Source: Saccharospirillum sp.
GTDB taxonomy: Bacteria > Pseudomonadota > Gammaproteobacteria > Pseudomonadales > Natronospirillaceae
Direction: 5' to 3'
Assembly (NCBI GenBank): GCA_018402545.1
Contig: JAGYIL010000001.1
Coordinates: forward strand, 2,170,001 to 2,234,000
Length of the DNA stretch: 64,000 bases
The translations under genes were made by a program, and so were the position numbers. Under the pieces are notes generated by a model that saw nothing but the letters and a program-made list of their open reading frames with translations, was not told the DNA's origin and did not search any database. Positions within the stretch are counted from its first letter, which is position 1. Each line of letters starts with the position of its first letter. Of the stretch, positions 19,443-30,958 are shown one piece after another.

Positions 19443-20471
19443 TTAGTTGCTTTGCTCAAACAGTGCCTCGAATCGCTCGGACAGGGTTTCCGTATCCCCC
19501 TCCCCGTTACGCTGAATCAGGTAGACAGCCAGATCCTGATCGCTGGCTAGTGTCATCGCTGCTTCGGCGCCCAGCACCATAAAGGCGGTAGCGTAGGCAT
19601 CGCTCAATACACTGCGGTCACCAATAACGGTCGCGGAAACCAGATCATGCCGAATAGGATACCCCGTCTGCGGATCCAGGGTGTGAGAGTAGCGCATCCC
19701 GTCCTGCTCGAAAAAATTCCGGTAATCTCCGCTGGTTGCCATGGAGCCATCGGAGACTTCCAGTATTTTATAAGCAGAGCGGCGTTCGCTGTCGGGCGAT
19801 TCTATGGCTACACGCCAGGCTTCACCTTCTGGCTTGGTGCCGGCAAAACGCATCTCACCACCGATTTCCACCAGATAATTATTGATGCCTCTGGCTTCCA
19901 GCATGTCGGCCACCTGATCAACTGCATAGCCCTTGGCGATCGCCGATAAATCCAGTTCGCGTGGTTCCGATTTACGCAACTTGTTGGCGGTATTGTCGAC
20001 TTCAATGGCTTGCCAGCCGACCATGGCCAATGCTGCTTCAATCTCGTCTTCAGTCGGCACCTGATCCGTGGTTTCCTTGGGACCAAAGCCCCACAGATCA
20101 ACCAGAGGCCCTATGGTCGGATCAAAGGCACCGTTACTGGCTTCAGCAACCTCCAGTGCCAGACTGACCACTTCGGCCGTCATGGGGGAGACGGCAATCC
20201 AGCCGTCGACTGGCGATTCATTAAACCGGGATACGTCAGAACGTGGCAAGTAGGTGGACATCGCCAGGTTTACATCTTCAATGACCGTTCTTACTTCCCC
20301 GTCCAGCGCCCGGGCTTCAGACTCCTTGGCGACAATACTGACGGTGTAACTGGTTCCCATGGAGTAGCCGCTGAGTTTGTGAACCTCGGCAGCGCCCCAA
20401 CCAGAACAGCCCGAGAGTAGCCATGCCACCAGGCACAGCCACACTGCAGGCTTTTTCAAGGCATAAAACAT
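19443..20471 (-). CDS. apbE: FAD:protein FMN transferase ApbE (Na+-NQR flavinylation)
   Basis: Periplasmic lipoprotein that transfers FMN from FAD onto Thr of NqrB and NqrC. The 342 residues start with a lipoprotein signal (LLSGC, Cys22), then GYSMGTSYTVSIV and the flavin/metal-binding block DLSAIAKGYAVDQVAD, with SHTLDPQTGYPI near the C-terminus. ATG at 20471 has GGAGA at proper distance, whereas a longer frame would run into nqrF. The gene is 25 bases after nqrF. A second ApbE paralogue lies at 35.5-36.4 kb. Confidence 0.94.
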   Translation of the reverse strand: MFYALKKPAVWLCLVAWLLSGCSGWGAAEVHKLSGYSMGTSYTVSIVAKESEARALDGEVRTVIEDVNLAMSTYLPRSDVSRFNESPVDGWIAVSPMTAEVVSLALEVAEASNGAFDPTIGPLVDLWGFGPKETTDQVPTEDEIEAALAMVGWQAIEVDNTANKLRKSEPRELDLSAIAKGYAVDQVADMLEARGINNYLVEIGGEMRFAGTKPEGEAWRVAIESPDSERRSAYKILEVSDGSMATSGDYRNFFEQDGMRYSHTLDPQTGYPIRHDLVSATVIGDRSVLSDAYATAFMVLGAEAAMTLASDQDLAVYLIQRNGEGDTETLSERFEALFEQSN

Positions 20472-20496
20472 CAATTCTCCAATTGCAGAGCGTGGT

Positions 20497-21723
20497 TTAG
20501 CCGCCAAAGTCGTCAAGCAGGATGTTGTCGCGCTCTACACCCAGATCTTCAAGCATCTTGATGCAAGCGGCGTTCATCATCGGAGGACCACACATGTAGT
20601 ACTCGACATCTTCTGGCGCCTCATGGTCTTTCAGGTACTGCTCATAGAGAACGTTGTGGATAAAGCCCGTATGGCCGGTCCAGTTGTCTTCCGGCAGCGC
20701 ATCCGATAAGGCCAGGTGCCACTCGAAATTGTCGTTCTCTTCGGCAAGTTTATCGTACTCTTCCGAATAGAAGGTTTCGCGCAAGCTGCGGGCCCCGTAC
20801 CAGAAGCTGATCTTGCGCTTTGAATTCAAACGCTTCAGCTGGTCGAAAATATGGGACCGCATGGGTGCCATACCAGCACCACCACCAATGAACACCATTT
20901 CCGCATCGGTATCCTTGGCGAAAAACTCGCCAAACGGTCCAAACACGGTGATCTTGTCACCCGGCTTCAGACTGAAAACGTATGAAGACATTATGCCCGG
21001 CGGATAATTCGTTCCCGGCGGGGGAGAAGCGATCCGGATATTGAACTTGACGATACCCTTCTCTTCCGGGTAATTCGCCATCGAGTAGGCCCGGATGGTG
21101 GTCTCGTTCACCTTGGAAGAGTACTGCCAGACATTGAACTTGTCCCAGTCTGAATGGAACCGTTCTTCAATGTCGAAGTCCTTGTAGTGCACTTCATGTG
21201 GCGGCGCTTCCAGCTGGACGTAACCGCCAGCACGGAAATCGACATTTTCCCCTTCCGGCAGGCGCAGCGTGAGCTCTTTAATGAAGGTGGCCACGTTCGG
21301 ATTGGATTCAACCGTACACTCCCAACGCTTTACACCGAAGAACTCGGGCTCGACTTCAATTTTCATGTCCTGCTTGACGGCTACCTGGCAAGCCAGGCGC
21401 CATCCTTCGCGCAATTCACCCTTGGTGAAGTGCTGCTCTTCCGTTGGCAGGGCAGCGCCGCCGCCATCGAGAACTTTACACTTGCACTGAGCGCAGGTAC
21501 CGCCGCCGCCGCAGGCTGAAGACAGGAAGATACCGTCATTCGCCAACGTACCCAGCAACTTGCTTCCTGCCGGCACGGTAATGGCCTTGTCGGCATCTTC
21601 GTTAATTTCGATGGTTACATCACCACTGCTCACCAGCTTGGAGCGGGCCGACAGAATAACGCCGACCAGCAACAGCACGATTACGGTGAACAGAACAACA
21701 CCGAGTATAATTTCTGTAGTCAT
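20497..21723 (-). CDS. nqrF: Na+-NQR subunit F (NADH dehydrogenase)
   Basis: Electron-input subunit: accepts hydride from NADH on FAD and passes electrons to a 2Fe-2S centre. The 408 residues have one N-terminal transmembrane helix (about 5-25), a ferredoxin domain with Cys71, Cys77, Cys80 and Cys112, and a ferredoxin-reductase module with RAYSMANYP for FAD and [12 protein letters not shown] for NADH. Cysteine positions match the Vibrio enzyme to within one residue. Last subunit of the operon, followed by apbE. Confidence 0.97.
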   Translation of the reverse strand: MTTEIILGVVLFTVIVLLLVGVILSARSKLVSSGDVTIEINEDADKAITVPAGSKLLGTLANDGIFLSSACGGGGTCAQCKCKVLDGGGAALPTEEQHFTKGELREGWRLACQVAVKQDMKIEVEPEFFGVKRWECTVESNPNVATFIKELTLRLPEGENVDFRAGGYVQLEAPPHEVHYKDFDIEERFHSDWDKFNVWQYSSKVNETTIRAYSMANYPEEKGIVKFNIRIASPPPGTNYPPGIMSSYVFSLKPGDKITVFGPFGEFFAKDTDAEMVFIGGGAGMAPMRSHIFDQLKRLNSKRKISFWYGARSLRETFYSEEYDKLAEENDNFEWHLALSDALPEDNWTGHTGFIHNVLYEQYLKDHEAPEDVEYYMCGPPMMNAACIKMLEDLGVERDNILLDDFGG

Positions 21724-21741
21724 CTGTTCATTCCTTACCGG

Positions 21742-22350
21742 TTACAGGGAAACGCCCGAAAACGACATAAAGCCCAGGGACATCAGACCAACGGTGACGA
21801 AGGTGATACCCAGACCACGCAAACCCGCTGGCACATCGCTGTACTTGAGTTTTTCCCGAATGCCCGCCAGTGCCAGAATCGCAAGCGCCCAGCCCACACC
21901 GGCTCCAATGCCATAGACGACCGATTCACTGAAGGTGTAGTCACGCTCAACCATGAACAGGGAAGCACCCAGAATGGCGCAGTTCACGGTAATCAGAGGC
22001 AAAAACACGCCCAGGGCGTTGTACAGTGCCGGAAAATATTTATCGAGTACCATTTCCAGAATCTGAACAATGGCGGCAATCACGCCGATATAGCTCAGGT
22101 AGCCCAGGAAACTCAGGTCTGCATCCGGAAAGCCAGCCCAGGCCAGCGCACCTTCACGTAACACGAAGTTAAACAACAGGTTGTTGACCGGCACGGTAAT
22201 GGTTTGTACCACAATAACCGCAATACCGAGGCCAATCGCCGCAGACACTTTCTTGGACAAGGCCAGGAAAGTACACATACCCAGAAAGAACGCCAGGGCC
22301 ATGTTTTCAACAAAAACTGCGCGAATAAAGAGGCTGATTAATGCTTCCAT
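21742..22350 (-). CDS. nqrE: Na+-NQR subunit E
   Basis: Integral membrane subunit with about six helices across 202 residues. Together with NqrD it forms the Na+ path and holds an iron centre between Cys residues; [11 protein letters not shown] and [11 protein letters not shown] carry the conserved Cys. It starts one base before nqrD ends (ATG overlapping the stop), a sign of translational coupling. Confidence 0.97.
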   Translation of the reverse strand: MEALISLFIRAVFVENMALAFFLGMCTFLALSKKVSAAIGLGIAVIVVQTITVPVNNLLFNFVLREGALAWAGFPDADLSFLGYLSYIGVIAAIVQILEMVLDKYFPALYNALGVFLPLITVNCAILGASLFMVERDYTFSESVVYGIGAGVGWALAILALAGIREKLKYSDVPAGLRGLGITFVTVGLMSLGFMSFSGVSL

Positions 22351-23009
22351 TACATGGCCTCCTTCTTGACGTGTGCTTTCATGGTAAAGTCATTTTCCTC
22401 AACCTGGTCCTTGTAAACCGTACGCAGGATCCAGATAAAACCACCAATAATGAAGAAGGCACTGGGCGGCAGCAGCAGCAAGCCGTTTGGAATGTACCAG
22501 CCACCGTTATTGACCGTCGCCAGAATTTCCACACCGAACAGGCTGCCAGCACCGAGAAATTCACGAATGACCGCAACAAACAGCAGCACAACGCTGTAGC
22601 CCAGCCCGTTGCCAACACCATCAATGAAACTCATGCCCGGCGGGTTCTGCATGGCAAAGGCTTCTGCACGTCCCATCACAATGCAGTTGGTGATGATCAG
22701 ACCGATGAAGACGGACAACTGCTTCGACATTTCGAACGCATAAGCCTTCAAAATCTGATCAACCACGATAACCAGCGAAGCAATAATGGTCATCTGCACA
22801 ATGATCCGGATGCTGCTCGGAATCTGATTGCGAATCATCGAGATAAAGAGGTTTGAAAACGCCGTGACCGACGTCAGTGCAATACACATCACAATGGTGA
22901 CGTTCACACTGGTGGTGACCGCGAGTGCAGAGCAAATCCCGAGGATTTGCAGCGCAATGGGATTGTTGGCAAAAATAGGTGCCAGTAATACCTTCCGTGT
23001 CTCAGACAT
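22350..23009 (-). CDS. nqrD: Na+-NQR subunit D
   Basis: Integral membrane subunit of 219 residues with about six helices, homologous to NqrE and forming an inverted pair with it. The conserved cysteines lie in [13 protein letters not shown] and [14 protein letters not shown]. It follows nqrC after two bases. Confidence 0.97.
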   Translation of the reverse strand: MSETRKVLLAPIFANNPIALQILGICSALAVTTSVNVTIVMCIALTSVTAFSNLFISMIRNQIPSSIRIIVQMTIIASLVIVVDQILKAYAFEMSKQLSVFIGLIITNCIVMGRAEAFAMQNPPGMSFIDGVGNGLGYSVVLLFVAVIREFLGAGSLFGVEILATVNNGGWYIPNGLLLLPPSAFFIIGGFIWILRTVYKDQVEENDFTMKAHVKKEAM

Positions 23010-23011
23010 GA

Positions 23012-23794
23012 TCAGGCTTCTCCCGCTTCAAGTTTGGTAAGAAATGGCTTGAACCCACGCTCGCCCAGCCAGTATTGAATCAGGCTGGTGACGCCGCGGC
23101 TGGTCAGCGTTGCGCCGCTCAGACCGTCGACCATGTGCGTCGCTTCCATATCATTGCTGCGATTGACCGAGCCTTTCTTAACGGCTAACTCAACGCTGCC
23201 CTGATCGCCATAAACCTCTTTGCCGATGAACTGCTCTTTCCAGTTGGGGTTATCAACTTCGCCACCCAGCCCCGGTGTTTCAGCATGTTCATAAAACCCG
23301 AAACCACGCACCGTATTGAGATCGCTGTCCAGGGCGATAAAGCCCCACAAGGTCGACCACAGGCCATAGCCCCTAACAGGCAGAATCAGGGTTTGCAATT
23401 GCCCTTCACTGTCGTTGATCAGATACACCTCGGTGTATTGTTCACGACGCTTGATGCCGGCAATGTCTTCAGAGGCCGGAATCGATTCGGACAAAGCCGG
23501 GTCCCGAATGGCATCACGTGGCTCGTAGGTCTCGGTATCGAATTCGTCTGAGAACTCACCGGTTTCCAGATTGATCAGACGGGTGTCTACCTGTTCGAAT
23601 TGTTCCTGAACCGATACCCCATCCTGCAGCAAACCAGCCGCTGCCAGAATGTTGCGACGCAAGTCCAACTGACGGTTTTCCTGCTGTATCGGTCTTAACA
23701 CTACAGCAGCAGTAGAAACGACGATTGCGCAGGCCAGACATACCAGCAGGGCAACCTTGAGTACATTGGTGATGGAGTCTTTGTTACTGGACAC
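23012..23794 (-). CDS. nqrC: Na+-NQR subunit C (covalent FMN carrier)
   Basis: Periplasmic FMN-bearing subunit anchored by one transmembrane helix (about 11-33). FMN is attached by ApbE to Thr229 in the motif [10 protein letters not shown] (223-232), equivalent to Thr225 in Vibrio. The start is GTG at 23794, not the in-frame ATG further upstream: GGAGG sits seven bases ahead and the resulting [16 protein letters not shown] is the usual N-terminus. The 260-residue gene overlaps the end of nqrB by 11 bases. Confidence 0.95.
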   Translation of the reverse strand: MSSNKDSITNVLKVALLVCLACAIVVSTAAVVLRPIQQENRQLDLRRNILAAAGLLQDGVSVQEQFEQVDTRLINLETGEFSDEFDTETYEPRDAIRDPALSESIPASEDIAGIKRREQYTEVYLINDSEGQLQTLILPVRGYGLWSTLWGFIALDSDLNTVRGFGFYEHAETPGLGGEVDNPNWKEQFIGKEVYGDQGSVELAVKKGSVNRSNDMEATHMVDGLSGATLTSRGVTSLIQYWLGERGFKPFLTKLEAGEA

Positions 23795-24986
23795 GAGCAA
23801 GCCTCCGTTTAATGTTTCGCTCAACCACGAAATAGTCGATGGTCGGTGCAAAAATATTGGCGAACAAGATGGCCAGCATAATGCCTTCCGGGAAGGCCGG
23901 GTTAACGACGCGAATCAATACCGTCATTACGCCGATCAGAATGCCGAACCAGATTTTACCGGTATTGGTCATAGAGCTTGAAACCGGGTCGGTGGCCATG
24001 AACATCATGCCGAAGGCAAAACCGCCAATGACCAGGTGCCAGTACCAGGGCAGACCGAACATGGGGTTGGAGTCAGACCCGATCAGATTGAACAGGCTCG
24101 ACAACAAGATCATGCCCACAAGCGTACCCAGCACAATCCGCCAGCTGGCAATACCCATTATCAGCAATACCGCGCCACCAAGCAGAATCATCAGCGTAGA
24201 CACTTCACCAACTGAGCCCTGCTGAATACCCAGGAAAGCGTCCAGCCAGGTCAGGCTGCCCAGCATGCCGTCTACCAGGCCGTCGCTGAACGCGAAGCTC
24301 AGCGCCGTTGCGCCCGAGAAGCCATCAACGGCTGTCCATACCGCATCGCCCGACATACTTGCCGGGTAGGCAAAGTACAGAAAGGCGCGTCCTGTCAGTG
24401 CCGGGTTAAGGAAGTTCTTACCCGTGCCGCCAAAAATTTCCTTGCCGACCACTACGCCGAAGGTGATACCCAGCGCAACCGCCCATAATGGCAGTGTTGG
24501 CGGGCAGATCAGCGCGAACAGCACCGATGTCACGAAGAAGCCTTCGTTGACTTCGTGACCACGCACCATGGCGAAGGTCACTTCCCAGAAACCGCCCACT
24601 ATGAACGTAACCGCATAGATGGGAACAAAATACGCTGCCCCGTAAATCAGGTTATCCCAGATGCTCGAGGGATCGTGACCGGCAAAGAGGCTGATCAGCG
24701 CTTCGCGCCAGCCGTCATTGACGGCCATGCCTGCTTCAATGGCGGTATTGGCCTGGAAGCCTAGGTTCCACATCCCCCAGATCATGGCTGGAAAGGTGCA
24801 CAGCCATACTGTGATCATAATGCGCTTCAGGTCCATACCATCACGCACGTGAGCCGTGGTGCGGGTAACGGAGTTGGGCATATAGAAAATGGTATCTACC
24901 GCTTCATAAAGCGCATACCACTTTTCATACTTGCCGCCTTTTTCAAACAGCGGCGCCATATTGTCTAGCGTTGTACGTAAACCCAT
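23784..24986 (-). CDS. nqrB: Na+-NQR subunit B (covalent FMN and riboflavin subunit)
   Basis: Main membrane subunit, 400 residues with about ten helices, carrying Na+ and quinone sites. Covalent FMN is predicted on Thr227 in [10 protein letters not shown] (221-230), installed by Apb[12 protein letters not shown] just before it is also conserved. nqrA ends three bases upstream and nqrC starts inside its 3' end, so the operon is compact. Confidence 0.97.
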   Translation of the reverse strand: MGLRTTLDNMAPLFEKGGKYEKWYALYEAVDTIFYMPNSVTRTTAHVRDGMDLKRIMITVWLCTFPAMIWGMWNLGFQANTAIEAGMAVNDGWREALISLFAGHDPSSIWDNLIYGAAYFVPIYAVTFIVGGFWEVTFAMVRGHEVNEGFFVTSVLFALICPPTLPLWAVALGITFGVVVGKEIFGGTGKNFLNPALTGRAFLYFAYPASMSGDAVWTAVDGFSGATALSFAFSDGLVDGMLGSLTWLDAFLGIQQGSVGEVSTLMILLGGAVLLIMGIASWRIVLGTLVGMILLSSLFNLIGSDSNPMFGLPWYWHLVIGGFAFGMMFMATDPVSSSMTNTGKIWFGILIGVMTVLIRVVNPAFPEGIMLAILFANIFAPTIDYFVVERNIKRRLARVQ

Positions 24987-24989
24987 GCC

Positions 24990-26327
24990 TTACCCCTCCA
25001 GCTCGATGCGAGTCAGATTTTCCCGCAGGATCGGGCCATATTCATACTTGCCGGCACACACATAGGTGCACAGCGCCAGATCTTCTTCATCCAGCTCCAG
25101 TGCGCCCAGCTTTTCCGCCGAATCCAGATCGCCCACAATCAGCGCACGCAGCAGCTGAGTCGGCAGAATATCCAGAGGCATCACCTTCTCATACTGCCCC
25201 ACCGGAACCATTGCGCGTTCAGAGCCGTTGGTGGTGGTATTGAAATCGAAGGTTTTTCCGCGCATCAGTTTGGACAAATAAATGTTCAGTATCGAATGGC
25301 GGTTTTTACCGGCATGCAGGTAATGCAAAATCGGGCGTGCACGGCCTTCGGCCAACACACTGACCTGAGCGTGATAACGACCGAGATAGGCCGCTTCTTC
25401 AAGCCCACCACGCCCTCCAAATACCGAGCCGGAAATAAGACGGTTCTCACCCTCTTTCAGCTCGTCACGGGTCAATTCGACCAGAGACGCACCCAGACGT
25501 GTCCGAACCAGACGGGGCTCCTTCACCTGAGGGCCGGCCAGTGCGACGATGCGGTCGGTTGGCAGAACACCGGTGACAATCAGCTTGGCCAGGGCAATCA
25601 CATCCTGATAACCAATAGTCCAAACGACTTTGCCAGCGTGCACGGGTTCGAGAAAATGGATATGGGTGCCGGCATTGCCAGCCGGGTGGACACCGCCGAA
25701 TTCTTCAACGGAAACACCCTCAGCCGTAGGAATCTGGCTGCCCGGCGCCTTGCACACCCAAACCTTGCCCTGAGTGAGCTTGGTCAGCAGTGTCAGACCC
25801 TGCGTAAAGGCCTCAGTGTCGGTAGCGATCACTGCAGCCGGATCAGCCGCCAGCGGATTGGTATCCATCGCCTGTACAAAAATGGCCACCGGCTCGGAAT
25901 CGATTGCGGGCACCTTGGAATAGGGGCGCGTCCGAAAAGCAGTCCAGGCACCTGACTTTACCAGGGTTTCACGCAACGCTTCGGTGCTCAGCGAACTGAA
26001 CTGGTCTGCCGGTGTTGCCTCGAATTGCTCATGGTCGTCACCATCCAACTCGATGACCAGAGACTGGAACAGACGGCGCGCGCCGCGATTGATGGCCTTG
26101 ACCAGGCCGGAAGCCGGAGCTGTGTAGACAACCCCTTCGTTTTTCTTGTCGGTGAAGACGGCCTGACCCAGCTTGACCCGGTCACCCTCCTTTACCAACA
26201 TGGTCGGTTTCATCCCGTTGTAGTCGTAACCGACCAAAGCCACTGTGTTGACCGGCTGACCATCCGAAATTTCCTGACGCGGAGCGCCGGAAATGGGCAA
26301 GTCGAGCCCTTTCTTGATCGTTATCAT
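24990..26327 (-). CDS. nqrA: Na+-NQR subunit A
   Basis: Cytoplasmic peripheral subunit of 445 residues that helps form the ubiquinone/inhibitor site; first gene of nqrABCDEF. The conserved N-terminus [16 protein letters not shown] fixes the ATG at 26327; a longer upstream reading is not family-like. The lipoyl-like [14 protein letters not shown] segment and the C-terminal [20 protein letters not shown] are visible. Confidence 0.97.
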   Translation of the reverse strand: MITIKKGLDLPISGAPRQEISDGQPVNTVALVGYDYNGMKPTMLVKEGDRVKLGQAVFTDKKNEGVVYTAPASGLVKAINRGARRLFQSLVIELDGDDHEQFEATPADQFSSLSTEALRETLVKSGAWTAFRTRPYSKVPAIDSEPVAIFVQAMDTNPLAADPAAVIATDTEAFTQGLTLLTKLTQGKVWVCKAPGSQIPTAEGVSVEEFGGVHPAGNAGTHIHFLEPVHAGKVVWTIGYQDVIALAKLIVTGVLPTDRIVALAGPQVKEPRLVRTRLGASLVELTRDELKEGENRLISGSVFGGRGGLEEAAYLGRYHAQVSVLAEGRARPILHYLHAGKNRHSILNIYLSKLMRGKTFDFNTTTNGSERAMVPVGQYEKVMPLDILPTQLLRALIVGDLDSAEKLGALELDEEDLALCTYVCAGKYEYGPILRENLTRIELEG

Positions 26328-26662
26328 AGTGTGCTCTGTCCAATGACCTGCGCCGTCATTCCGGGTCCGCACGGCACCCGGACAACGACGCAAACCAAAT
26401 ATTGCTTTCAGGCTGGCCAAATCCGAACCGATTTATGCCTAAAACGACACAATGTCGGCACGACGGCAAACCCACCCCAAAAAATCGTGCGTAAGTATAA
26501 AGATCAGTGGTTTGGATGGCTACCATAGTATGAGATTCCTTTTTGCCGACTTCCCGTAAAACCGGGCCTGAGAGGCTGATTGGCTCGCCACAGCGCTGGG
26601 CGCTGCCAGCCAAGTCTGCTAGCATTCGCGCCCTGTTCCGACTGACTTGATAACTCTAGCCC
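26328..26662. promoter_or_regulatory. Divergent nqrA / mfd promoter region
   Basis: The 335 bases hold no gene. For nqr, TATACT on the minus strand (26494-26499) is a possible -10 without a clear -35. For mfd, TGCTAGCAT around 26617-26625 resembles an extended -10. CAGCGC-TGG-GCGCTG near 26593-26607 is a short perfect hairpin in the mfd leader. None of these is certain. Confidence 0.35.
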
Positions 26663-29600
26663 ATGCACAACCCTTCGCTGAATATCCCCCTGCAGCCCGG
26701 TGATCACCGTCACATCGGCCAGATCAACGGTGCCGCCACGGGCTGGTACCTTGCTCACGTCATGAAGCACCACGACGGCACCCTGTTGCTCATTGCCGAT
26801 ACACCGGCCGATGTTGACCGGCTTGCACAGGAGCTGACGGTATTCAAAGGAACAGACACCTGGGACATTCTGGTATTCCCAGACTGGGAAACCCTGCCTT
26901 ACGATAACTTTTCACCGCACGAAGACATCATTTCGGATCGACTCAGCGTGCTCAATGCGCTGGCAAAGAACCCCAGGGTGATCTGCATCGCCAGTGCCGC
27001 CAACCTCAGTCACCGCTTGGCGCCCAAAGAAGCCATCATCGGTACCGCCTTTGACTGGCACATTGGCCAGACCATCGACATCGCCCAGCAGCGCCGGCAA
27101 CTGGAATCGGCCGGTTACCGGGCCACCGACACTGTGTATCAGCACGGCGAATTTGCAGTCAGGGGCTCAATTCTCGACATTTTCCCGATGGGTTCCGAGC
27201 AACCGGTTCGCGTCGACCTGTTCGATGAAGACATCGAGTCGATCCGGTACTTCGATCCGGAAACGCAGCGTTCCGGCGAGCCCATCCAACGCATCACCCT
27301 GCTGCCGGGCCGGGAAGTGCCGCTGACAGAGACCGGCATTGCCCGGTTCCGGCAAGCTTTCAGGGAACGCTTTGCAGCCGATTTCTCCCGCTGCCGCACC
27401 TACACCGAGGTCAGTGAAGGCATCGCGCCGGGTGGCATCGAATATTTCCTGCCCCTGTTTTATGAGCGTACCGATTCTTTTTGGGATTACCTGCCCGAGC
27501 ACGCTCTTGTTGCCCACCAGACAACCCTGGTCAGCCAACTGGACCACTTCTGGCAGGAAGTTGAAAGCCGATACGAAAACCGCCGCCACGACATTACCCA
27601 GCCCATTCTGACACCAAGGGAGCTGTTTACGCCGAGTGACGAAGTCTTCACCCGGCTCAACCAGTTCCGACGGCTGTCGCTCAGTACGGCGCCCGTCCGC
27701 GAACAACACGGACACCTGAACCTGAGCACTGAACCGCCAGCTGACTTTCCGGTGGATCACCGGGCACAGGAACCCTTGAACCGTCTTGAGTGCTTTCTCA
27801 AGGAAACCGGTCACAGAGTGCTGTTCTGTGCCGAATCACTGGGCAGGCGTGAAGCGCTTAAAGAGCTGCTCGGGCGCATCCGGATCAGACCGGAACCCTT
27901 TGACACGGTATCCGGATTTCTGGATCAGTCCGACGCCGCCATAGGCCTGACCGTCGCACCGCTGGGCCAGGGCCTGGTGCTGGCGGATGCTGGCATCACC
28001 CTGATCAGCGAGCCCCAGTTATTCGGCGACTACGTCGTTCAGAGAAAGCGCAGAGACCGCGCTCAATCCGATCAATCCGACCAGGTTATCCGCAACCTGA
28101 CCGAACTGAACCCGGGCAGCGCCGTCGTTCACCTCGATCACGGCGTTGGCCGCTACCAGGGCCTGGAAACTCTCGAGCTGGATGGGCAAGCCCAGGAATT
28201 TCTGAAGCTCAGTTATGCCGAAGGCAGCCATCTCTACGTGCCGGTGAGCAACCTGCACATGATCAGCCGCTATTCCGGGGCGGATACCGACAGCGCACCC
28301 CTGCACAAGCTGGGGCATGACCGCTGGAGCAAAACCAAGCACAAGGCCGCTGAAAAGATTCGCGATACGGCCGCAGAACTATTGGCCCTTTACGCCACGC
28401 GCGAAGCCCGCCGGGGGCATGCCTTCCCGTTTGACGAAACTGAGTACGCCCAGTTCAGCGCTGGCTTCGGGTTTGAACCGACAGACGATCAGGCCGACGC
28501 CATCGACGCCGTCATCAAAGACATGCGTCGCCCCCAGCCGATGGACCGGCTGGTCTGCGGCGATGTCGGCTTCGGCAAGACCGAAGTCGCCATGCGCGCA
28601 GCCTTCATTGCCGCCAACGCCGGTCGCCAGGTAGCCATACTGGTGCCAACCACCCTGCTCGCCCAGCAACATTATGAGAACTTCAACGATCGCTTTGCCA
28701 ACTGGCCGGTGCGGGTCGAAGTACTCAGCCGCTTTCGCAACACGGGCGATACCAAATCGGTCATAGATGGCATCACAGACGGCAAGGTCGACGTTGTTGT
28801 CGGCACCCACAAATTGCTGCAAAAAGACATTCGCTTCAAAGACCTGGGGTTGCTGATCATCGATGAAGAACACCGCTTTGGTGTCACCCAGAAAGAGCGC
28901 ATCAAAGCCCTGCGGGCTAACGTCGACATTCTGACCCTGACGGCAACCCCGATTCCGCGCACCCTGAATATGTCGATGTCCGGCGTACGGGATCTGAGCA
29001 TCATTGCCACCCCCCCGGCACGTCGCCTGTCGGTAAAAACGTTCGTGCGCGAGCGCGATGATGCCCAGGTCAAGGAAGCCTTATTGCGCGAAATACTCCG
29101 CGGTGGCCAGGTTTATTACCTGTACAATGAAGTCAGCACCATTGAGCGAACCGCCCAGGCGTTGCGTGAGCTGGTGCCGGAAGCCCGGATTGTGACCGCT
29201 CATGGTCAGATGCCGGAACGCCAGCTTGAACGCATCATGTCAGACTTTTACCACAAACGGTTCAACGTTCTGCTGTGTACCACCATTATTGAAACCGGCA
29301 TCGATGTACCCACCGCCAACACCATTCTGATCGAGCGGGCCGACCGGTTCGGCCTGGCTCAGCTGCATCAGTTGCGGGGTCGGGTTGGCCGGTCGCACCA
29401 CCAGGCCTATGCCTACATGATGACCCCACCCTGGAAAACGCTGACCAAGGATGCCCAGAAACGGCTGGAAGCCATTGGCGAAGCCCAGGATCTGGGTGCC
29501 GGCTTTACACTGGCCACCCATGATTTGGAAATTCGCGGTGCCGGTGAATTGCTGGGCGAGGAACAAAGTGGCCATATTGAAGGCATCGGCTTTTCGCTAT

Positions 29601-30121
29601 ACATGGACATGCTGAACAAGGCCGTCAAGGCCATCCAGAGAGGCGAGACATTCAACCCGGAAGATCTGGACAACCCCGGTGTCGAAGTCAACCTGCGCAT
29701 ACCGGCACTGATCCCGGCCGATTACATTGGCGACATCAATACTCGCCTCACCCTCTACAAACGCATCGCGTCCAGTGAAGATGCCGAGCAGCTGCGCGAT
29801 TTGCAGGTCGAGATGATCGACCGTTTCGGCTTGTTGCCGGAACCGGTGAACCACCTCTTTAAAGTAACTGAGCTGCGTCAGAAGCTCGAACCACTGGGTG
29901 TCCAACGTATAGATATCGGCTTGTCCGGTGGCACCATTGAGTTCAGCAAAAACACCACGATTGATCCATTCACCCTGGTCCAGCTGATTCAGTCGCAGCC
30001 ACACCGCTTCAAATTGAAAAATGGCACCATGCTGCATGTCATTACCGACAGCCCAACGCCGGCGTCAAGGTTTGACACGGTTGAAGAAATCATCACACTG
30101 GTCAGCAGGAAACCCCAATGA
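26663..30121 (+). CDS. mfd: Transcription-repair coupling factor Mfd
   Basis: Translocase that removes RNA polymerase stalled at DNA damage and recruits UvrAB. The 1152 residues show the UvrB-homology N-terminal region, the RNA-polymerase-interaction/CarD-like domain (LNPGSAVVHLDHGVGRYQGL, about 480-500), then the RecG-like motor: Walker A CGDVGFGKTEVAMRA (about 631-645), IIDEEHRFG (about 733), TATPIPRTLNMS, TTIIETGIDVP and QLRGRVGRS, and the C-terminal TRCF domain. Length is normal. csiV is coupled to its stop. Confidence 0.98.
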   Translation: MHNPSLNIPLQPGDHRHIGQINGAATGWYLAHVMKHHDGTLLLIADTPADVDRLAQELTVFKGTDTWDILVFPDWETLPYDNFSPHEDIISDRLSVLNALAKNPRVICIASAANLSHRLAPKEAIIGTAFDWHIGQTIDIAQQRRQLESAGYRATDTVYQHGEFAVRGSILDIFPMGSEQPVRVDLFDEDIESIRYFDPETQRSGEPIQRITLLPGREVPLTETGIARFRQAFRERFAADFSRCRTYTEVSEGIAPGGIEYFLPLFYERTDSFWDYLPEHALVAHQTTLVSQLDHFWQEVESRYENRRHDITQPILTPRELFTPSDEVFTRLNQFRRLSLSTAPVREQHGHLNLSTEPPADFPVDHRAQEPLNRLECFLKETGHRVLFCAESLGRREALKELLGRIRIRPEPFDTVSGFLDQSDAAIGLTVAPLGQGLVLADAGITLISEPQLFGDYVVQRKRRDRAQSDQSDQVIRNLTELNPGSAVVHLDHGVGRYQGLETLELDGQAQEFLKLSYAEGSHLYVPVSNLHMISRYSGADTDSAPLHKLGHDRWSKTKHKAAEKIRDTAAELLALYATREARRGHAFPFDETEYAQFSAGFGFEPTDDQADAIDAVIKDMRRPQPMDRLVCGDVGFGKTEVAMRAAFIAANAGRQVAILVPTTLLAQQHYENFNDRFANWPVRVEVLSRFRNTGDTKSVIDGITDGKVDVVVGTHKLLQKDIRFKDLGLLIIDEEHRFGVTQKERIKALRANVDILTLTATPIPRTLNMSMSGVRDLSIIATPPARRLSVKTFVRERDDAQVKEALLREILRGGQVYYLYNEVSTIERTAQALRELVPEARIVTAHGQMPERQLERIMSDFYHKRFNVLLCTTIIETGIDVPTANTILIERADRFGLAQLHQLRGRVGRSHHQAYAYMMTPPWKTLTKDAQKRLEAIGEAQDLGAGFTLATHDLEIRGAGELLGEEQSGHIEGIGFSLYMDMLNKAVKAIQRGETFNPEDLDNPGVEVNLRIPALIPADYIGDINTRLTLYKRIASSEDAEQLRDLQVEMIDRFGLLPEPVNHLFKVTELRQKLEPLGVQRIDIGLSGGTIEFSKNTTIDPFTLVQLIQSQPHRFKLKNGTMLHVITDSPTPASRFDTVEEIITLVSRKPQ

Positions 30122-30939
30122 GACACGTCATGACGTTCCGAAAGACTTGCATTACCTTGCTGGCCGGGCTGATGTCGCTGCCCGCCGCTGCTGAATTTGA
30201 GGGCAGTTGGTTTCAGGTTGAAGTGCTGATTTTCGAACACACGGGCAGTCGCCCGGAAAACCCGGAACGCTGGCCTACCTACCCCAGTCTGGAGCGGCGT
30301 TCGCCGGCCGTGGCAATCACCGACAGTAACACTCAAACGGATGGCTCCGGCAGCACAGGCAGCAATGCTGAACAATTACCCATTCCGTTCAAGCCACTGA
30401 GCGAAGCCGAATGGACCCTGGCAGAGGAAAAAGCAGCCCTGGAAAACAGCCGTGGTTACCGGGTGCTGTATCACCAGAGCTGGGTGCAGCCGGTTCCGGG
30501 CCGAAACGACATTGTCCCGATTCGCATTGACGCTGGCGATGTCTACGGCAGCCAGCACGAGCTTCAGGGCTATCTGGACCTTTACGTTGAACGCTACCTG
30601 CATCTCAATACCGACCTGCAACTGATCCGGTACGCCCAGACCGACAACCCGTTTCGACTCATCGACGAAAATGCCAACACTGGCCCAAGTGATGAGTCGA
30701 TGCCCTTCATGGGGTTGAGTCTCGACCAGGAAGCCAGCGCCCTGGGTAGCAACGTCTTCGAAACTGACATCATTACCTCAAACAATAATCAGTATTATGT
30801 TGCCACCGAAAGCATCGAGATGAAGCAGCGCCGGCGCATGCGCAGTTCCGAATTGCACTACATCGACAACCCGGAGCTGGGCCTGCTAATCTACATTGTG
30901 CCGCTCGAATTCGACGCGCCGGAAGGCGAAGCACCCTGA
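30118..30939 (+). CDS. csiV: CsiV-family exported protein
   Basis: Begins in the stop codon of mfd (ATGA overlap). The 273 residues have a signal peptide (about 1-26, ending SLPAAA-E), the family opening WFQVEVLIFEH, a variable Gly/Ser/Thr-rich centre, and LDLYVERYLHLNTDLQL followed by RRMRSSELHYIDNPELGLLIYIVP near the C-terminus. CsiV-family proteins are described as peptidoglycan-binding, cell-shape-related envelope proteins in marine gammaproteobacteria; the gene follows mfd in Pseudomonas too. A second possible start is ATG at 30130. Confidence 0.85.
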   Translation: MRHVMTFRKTCITLLAGLMSLPAAAEFEGSWFQVEVLIFEHTGSRPENPERWPTYPSLERRSPAVAITDSNTQTDGSGSTGSNAEQLPIPFKPLSEAEWTLAEEKAALENSRGYRVLYHQSWVQPVPGRNDIVPIRIDAGDVYGSQHELQGYLDLYVERYLHLNTDLQLIRYAQTDNPFRLIDENANTGPSDESMPFMGLSLDQEASALGSNVFETDIITSNNNQYYVATESIEMKQRRRMRSSELHYIDNPELGLLIYIVPLEFDAPEGEAP

Positions 30940-30958
30940 CCATCGCGCTTCTACCCGG